The notes under the pieces: model-generated
What the model was told of the DNA's origin: nothing
What the model saw: only the letters and a program-made list of their open reading frames with translations
Databases searched by the model: none
Program-made: the position numbers and the translations under genes
Shown: piece after piece, positions 60,510-64,000 of the stretch
How the letters are laid out: every line of letters begins with the position of its first letter
How positions within the stretch are numbered: the stretch's first letter is position 1
Source of the DNA: Actinoplanes sp. M2I2
GTDB lineage: Bacteria > Actinomycetota > Actinomycetes > Mycobacteriales > Micromonosporaceae
Direction of reading: 5' to 3'
DNA length: 64,000 bases
NCBI RefSeq assembly: GCF_023544445.1
Contig: NZ_JALPVJ010000004.1
Location: 434,001 to 498,000, forward strand

Positions 60510-60599
60510 GTGGCTATCAACGACGGCGTGGCTACCAACGACGGCGTGGCTACCAACGACGGCGTGGCTACCAACGACGGCGTGGCTACCGACGACGGG
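60510..60599. repeat. 18-bp tandem repeat at the start of the carboxyltransferase gene
   Basis: Five copies of GTGGCTACCAACGACGGC, the first and last with substitutions. In-frame, encoding VATNDG-type units; every unit begins with a potential GTG start codon. Confidence 0.95.
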
Positions 60600-62108
60600 C
60601 TCGCTCAGGCACGCAAGCGGGTGCTGGCCGGCGGCGCCGAGCGCTACCACGCCGCCAACGCCGCGAAGGGCAAGCTCTTCGCCCGCGAGCGGATCGCGCT
60701 GCTGGTCGACAAGGACACGTTCGTCGAAGACGGGCTCTATGCCAACAGCCTGGCCGACGGACTGCCCGCCGACGGCGTGATCACGGGACTCGCCAAGGTC
60801 GACGGCCGTGAGGTCTGCCTGATGGCGAACGACTCGACGGTCAAGGCGGGCTCGTGGGGCGCCCGCACGGTCGAAAAGATCATCCGCATCATCGAGCGGG
60901 CCGTGCAGTACGGCGTACCGATGGTCTATCTGGTCGACTCGGCCGGCGCCCGCATCACCGACCAGGTCGACCTCTTCCCGGGCCGTCGCGGCGCCGGCAA
61001 GATCTTCCACACCCAGGTCAAGGCGTCCGGCGCCATCCCGCAGGCCTGCGCGCTGTTCGGACCGTCGGCGGCCGGCGGCGCGTACATTCCGGCCTTCTGC
61101 GACATCGTCGCGATGGTCGACGGCAACGCGAGCATGTATCTGGGATCGGACCGCATGGTCGAGATGGTCACCGGGGAGAAGACGACGCTCGAGGCGATGG
61201 GCGGCGCGCGCATCCACACGGCCGAGTCCGGGGTGGGTCACTTCCTGTGCAAGACCGAGCAGGACGCGCTCGACACCGTCAGGACGTACCTGTCCTATCT
61301 GCCGTCGAACTGGGAACTCAACCCGCCCGCGGCCGAGGCCAAGGCGTCGTCCGGGGCTGACCTGGGCGCTCTGGTCCCGTCCAGCGAGCGCCAGGCCTTC
61401 GACATGCGGCGGTACATCAAGGGACTCGTCGACGAGGGGTCGTTCTTCGAGATCCAGGCCCTGTGGGCGAAGGAGCTCACGGTCGGGTTCGCCCGCCTCG
61501 ACGGCCAGGTGCTCGGTGTCGTCGGCAACAACTCGATGTTCAAGGGCGGCGTGCTCTTCCCCGACTCGGCCGACAAGGCTTCGCGCTTCGTCCAGCTCTG
61601 CGACGCCTTCAACGTCCCGCTGCTGTTCCTCTGTGACGTGCCCGGGTTCATGGTCGGCTCCGCGGTCGAGAAGCAGGGCATCATCCGGCACGGCGCCAAG
61701 ATGATCACCGCGATCTCCGAGGCCACCGTGCCCAAGATCTGCGTCGTGGTCCGGAAGGCGTACGGCGCCGGCCTCTACGCCATGGCCGGGCCCGGCTTCG
61801 ACCCCGACGCCACGATCGCGCTGCCCACCGCCAAGATCGCGGTGATGGGCGCCGAGGCCGCCGTGAACGCGGTCTACGCCAACAAGATCGCGGCGCTGGC
61901 CACCGAGGAGGAGCGCACCGCCTTCGTCGCCGAGCGCCGCGCCGAGTACGAGCAGGACATCGACATCATGCGGCTCGCCAGCGAGCTTGTCGTCGACACC
62001 GTCGTCGAGCCGGGCGACCTGCGCGACGAACTCATCCGCCGCTACCGCGCCGCCCGCGGCAAGGAGCGCGGTTTCGCCCGGCGCCGCCACGGCGTCACGC
62101 CCGTCTGA
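60510..62108 (+). CDS. Acyl-CoA carboxylase carboxyltransferase (beta) subunit
   Basis: 532 residues starting at GTG 60510 with AGGAGG at 60500-60505. The N-terminus is five copies of a six-residue VATNDG-type repeat (residues 1-30), which is not part of the enzyme. The crotonase-fold carboxyltransferase begins at AQARKRVLAGGAERYHAAN. The N-half acyl-CoA site is GSWGARTVEKIIRIIERA, and ARITDQVDLFPGRRGAGKIF and GPSAAGGAYIPAFCDIVAMV form the biotin pocket; C-half CDVPGFMVGSAVEKQGIIRHGAK. Length matches methylcrotonyl-CoA carboxylase beta. Confidence 0.95.
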   Translation: MAINDGVATNDGVATNDGVATNDGVATDDGLAQARKRVLAGGAERYHAANAAKGKLFARERIALLVDKDTFVEDGLYANSLADGLPADGVITGLAKVDGREVCLMANDSTVKAGSWGARTVEKIIRIIERAVQYGVPMVYLVDSAGARITDQVDLFPGRRGAGKIFHTQVKASGAIPQACALFGPSAAGGAYIPAFCDIVAMVDGNASMYLGSDRMVEMVTGEKTTLEAMGGARIHTAESGVGHFLCKTEQDALDTVRTYLSYLPSNWELNPPAAEAKASSGADLGALVPSSERQAFDMRRYIKGLVDEGSFFEIQALWAKELTVGFARLDGQVLGVVGNNSMFKGGVLFPDSADKASRFVQLCDAFNVPLLFLCDVPGFMVGSAVEKQGIIRHGAKMITAISEATVPKICVVVRKAYGAGLYAMAGPGFDPDATIALPTAKIAVMGAEAAVNAVYANKIAALATEEERTAFVAERRAEYEQDIDIMRLASELVVDTVVEPGDLRDELIRRYRAARGKERGFARRRHGVTPV

Positions 62109-62121
62109 CAGGAGCACAGCC

Positions 62122-63279
62122 ATGGTCGACTTCCGGCTCGACGAGGAGCAGGAGGCGCTGCGCGTCACGGTCCGCGACTTCGCTCGCGAACAGGTCGCGC
62201 CGGTGATCGCCGAGCACTACGAGCACAAGACCTTCCCGTACGAGGTGATCCGCCAGATGGGGAAGATGGGCCTGTTCGGCCTGCCGTTCCCCGAGGAGTT
62301 CGGCGGCATGGGCGGCGACTACTTCGCGTTGTGCGTGGCGCTCGAGGAACTGGCCCGAGTGGACAGTTCGGTGGCGGTGACGCTGGAGGCCGCGGTCTCG
62401 CTCGGCGCCATGCCGATCCACCGGTTCGGCACCCCGGAGCAGAAGGCGCAGTGGCTCCCCCGGCTCACCACCGGCGAGGCCCTGGCCGCGTTCGGCCTCA
62501 CCGAGCCCGGCACCGGCTCCGACGCGGCGGGCACGACGACCCGCGCGGTCCTCGACGAGGCGACCGACGAGTGGGTGATCAACGGGACCAAGGCGTTCAT
62601 CACCAACTCCGGAACGGACATCACCTGCCTGGTCACGGTCATGGCGGTCACCGGGGTGAACCCCGACGGCTCCAAGGAGCTGTCCACGATCATCGTGCCG
62701 TCCGGGACCCCGGGCTTCACCGTGGCGCCTGGCTACTCCAAGGTCGGCTGGTGCGCGTCGGACACCCACGAGCTGTCCTTCGACGACGTCCGCGTGCCCG
62801 CGGCCAACCTGCTCGGCACCCGCGGCCGTGGCTTCGCTCAGTTCCTGCGCATTCTCGACGAGGGCCGCATCGCGATCGCCGCGCTCTCCGTGGGTCTGGC
62901 CCAGGGCTGCGTCGACGAGTCGGTCCGCTACGCCCAGCAGCGGGAAGCTTTCGGCCGGCCGATCGGCAACTACCAGGCGGTGCAGTTCATGATCGCCGAC
63001 ATGGAGATGCGGGCGCACATCGCCCGGGTCGGGTACTACGACGCGGCGGCGCGCATGCTCGCCGGGCAGGACTTCAAGCGCTACGCGGCGATCGCCAAGC
63101 TCAACGCCAGCAACGCCGCGATGGAGAACAGCCGCTGGGCGACGCAGGTGCACGGCGGGTACGGCTTCATGAACGAGTCGGCCGTCGGGCGCTTCTACCG
63201 CGACGCCAAGATCCTCGAGGTCGGCGAGGGCACGTCCGAGGTGCAGCGCATGCTCATCGCCCGCGGACTCGGCCTGTAG
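62122..63279 (+). CDS. Acyl-CoA dehydrogenase
   Basis: 385 residues from ATG 62122 behind GGAGCACAGC. FGLTEPGTGSDAAG binds FAD/substrate; QREAFGRPIGNYQAVQFMIADMEM is typical of the family. The end EVGEGTSEVQRMLIARGLGL has Glu at the catalytic xEGTxxxQ position, so it belongs with short/branched-chain type dehydrogenases, not isovaleryl-CoA dehydrogenases (which use another Glu). In the Streptomyces liu/acdH locus an acyl-CoA dehydrogenase sits with the carboxylase and HMG-CoA lyase. It begins 13 bp after the carboxyltransferase stop. Confidence 0.95.
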   Translation: MVDFRLDEEQEALRVTVRDFAREQVAPVIAEHYEHKTFPYEVIRQMGKMGLFGLPFPEEFGGMGGDYFALCVALEELARVDSSVAVTLEAAVSLGAMPIHRFGTPEQKAQWLPRLTTGEALAAFGLTEPGTGSDAAGTTTRAVLDEATDEWVINGTKAFITNSGTDITCLVTVMAVTGVNPDGSKELSTIIVPSGTPGFTVAPGYSKVGWCASDTHELSFDDVRVPAANLLGTRGRGFAQFLRILDEGRIAIAALSVGLAQGCVDESVRYAQQREAFGRPIGNYQAVQFMIADMEMRAHIARVGYYDAAARMLAGQDFKRYAAIAKLNASNAAMENSRWATQVHGGYGFMNESAVGRFYRDAKILEVGEGTSEVQRMLIARGLGL

Positions 63280-63380
63280 AGGCTGGTTATAGAAGGTCGG
63301 CGGGGCTTTTGGCCGTCCGCAATCCGACACGAGAGCATCTCTGCTCGCGGGGCCGCTTAACCCGCCCTAAGTTCAGTGTC

Positions 63381-64000
63381 ATGGGGGCCGACAAAGCGCT
63401 GGACCAGGGCGGGACCGGGTTCGACGCCGCGCTGCGCCGTCAGCGGCTGCGCGCCAAGCTGACCCAGGAGGGCTTGGCCGCGCGCGCCGGCGTCGGCGTG
63501 CGGACCGTCCGGGATCTCGAGCGGGGCCGCTCGTCGCGCCCGCAACGCACCACGGTCGGCCTGCTGGCCGACGCCCTCGAGCTGGACGGCGCCGAGCGCG
63601 AGGCCTTCCTGGCCGCGGCCCGCGGACAGTCCACCGAGGAGCCGCTGCCCCCCACCGGCTTCCAGCGGGTGCTGCCACCCGGTGACCTGATCGGCCGGGA
63701 CGACGACCTGGCCGAGCTGGCCGCCCAGCTCGGCGCGCGGGACGGCCCGCGCGGCATCACCCTGGTCGGTCTGGCCGGGGTCGGCAAGACCAGCGTCGCC
63801 TCCGCGGCCGCCCACGGGGCGGCCGCGGCCTATCCGGGCGGGGTCGCCGGCATCGTCGTCACCGACAACTGCACGGTCGGCGAGATGCTCGGCAGCGTCG
63901 CCGCCGAGTTCGGCGTCGGCCGCCCCGACGACCTTCCCGCGCGGTTCGGTGGCCGGGCGGCCCTCGTCTTCGTCGATGCCGTCGAGCGGTCTCCCGACGC
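63381..64000 (+). CDS. XRE HTH-NB-ARC regulator, N-terminal part
   Basis: Open to the right edge (207 residues visible) from ATG 63381. Residues 14-75 are an XRE/Cro HTH: FDAALRRQRLRAKLTQEGLAARAGVGVRTVRDLERG. NB-ARC-type ATPase follows: LIGRDDDLAELAAQL and Walker A TLVGLAGVGKTSVA, then FVDAVERSPD resembling Walker B. Such regulators usually carry TPR or WD repeats further on and control secondary metabolism in actinomycetes; that part is outside the window. Confidence 0.85.
   Translation, partial: MGADKALDQGGTGFDAALRRQRLRAKLTQEGLAARAGVGVRTVRDLERGRSSRPQRTTVGLLADALELDGAEREAFLAAARGQSTEEPLPPTGFQRVLPPGDLIGRDDDLAELAAQLGARDGPRGITLVGLAGVGKTSVASAAAHGAAAAYPGGVAGIVVTDNCTVGEMLGSVAAEFGVGRPDDLPARFGGRAALVFVDAVERSPD

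Overview
The window is the replication-origin region of a high-GC actinomycete chromosome, most likely Micromonosporaceae and Actinoplanes-like. This rests on gene order (rsmG-jag-yidC-yidD-rnpA-rpmH-dnaA-oriC-dnaN-gnd-recF-dciA-gyrB-gyrA-DUF3566-tRNA-Ile-tRNA-Ala), GC-rich codon use, frequent GTG starts, TTGTCCACA/TTATCCACA DnaA boxes and GTTTCACGTGAAAC parS sites. The family-level assignment is inference; no database search was possible.

Left arm (1-14.8 kb): the end of an N-acetylmuramoyl-L-alanine amidase (CwlM-like), a GNAT protein, a PLP aminotransferase and an ATP-grasp ligase, then about 11 kb that is almost gene-free. The only convincing genes there are an aminoglycoside-phosphotransferase-like kinase, a HIT-like protein and a small GNAT. 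This desert holds a 7-bp satellite, a 59-bp tandem array, a small DnaA-box/parS cluster and six perfect parS sites plus one with a single mismatch. It looks like the centromere of the chromosome.

Origin core (14.8-37.98 kb): parB, parA, rsmG, jag, yidC, yidD, rnpA and rpmH run leftward. dnaA, dnaN, gnd, recF, dciA, gyrB, gyrA, a DUF3566 membrane protein, tRNA-Ile(GAT), a DLW-39-type peptide and tRNA-Ala(TGC) run rightward. oriC is the 2.25-kb dnaA-dnaN spacer, with many DnaA boxes, an AT-rich candidate unwinding element and 17-bp iteron-like repeats. ParA has an unusual predicted 505-residue low-complexity N-terminal extension whose start has an ideal ribosome binding site. Two parS sites lie inside that coding region.

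Right arm (38-64 kb): assorted housekeeping and accessory genes (small membrane protein, P-loop kinase, lipoprotein, excisionase-type HTH protein, cyclopropane-fatty-acid synthase-type methyltransferase, Nudix, NmrA-like reductase, YbaK editing protein, DsbA/FrnE, SufE, CBS pair, ProS, SGNH hydrolase, SseA-type rhodanese). A two-gene module of an Hsp90-like ATPase and a 937-residue TPR protein follows, and a TetR regulator stands next to a leucine/branched-chain-type acyl-CoA catabolic locus (biotin carboxylase, HMG-CoA lyase, carboxyltransferase, acyl-CoA dehydrogenase). That locus is interrupted by two exported-protein genes, one encoding five chaplin-like repeats. The window ends inside an XRE/NB-ARC regulator.

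Most interesting points: the parS-bearing gene desert with its tandem repeats; the long ParA extension; the Hsp90/TPR pair with a probable leaderless promoter directly behind a terminator; the five-repeat chaplin-like protein inserted in a catabolic locus; a biotin carboxylase lacking a carrier domain; and shared AACGnnCGTT motifs predicting the TetR operator.
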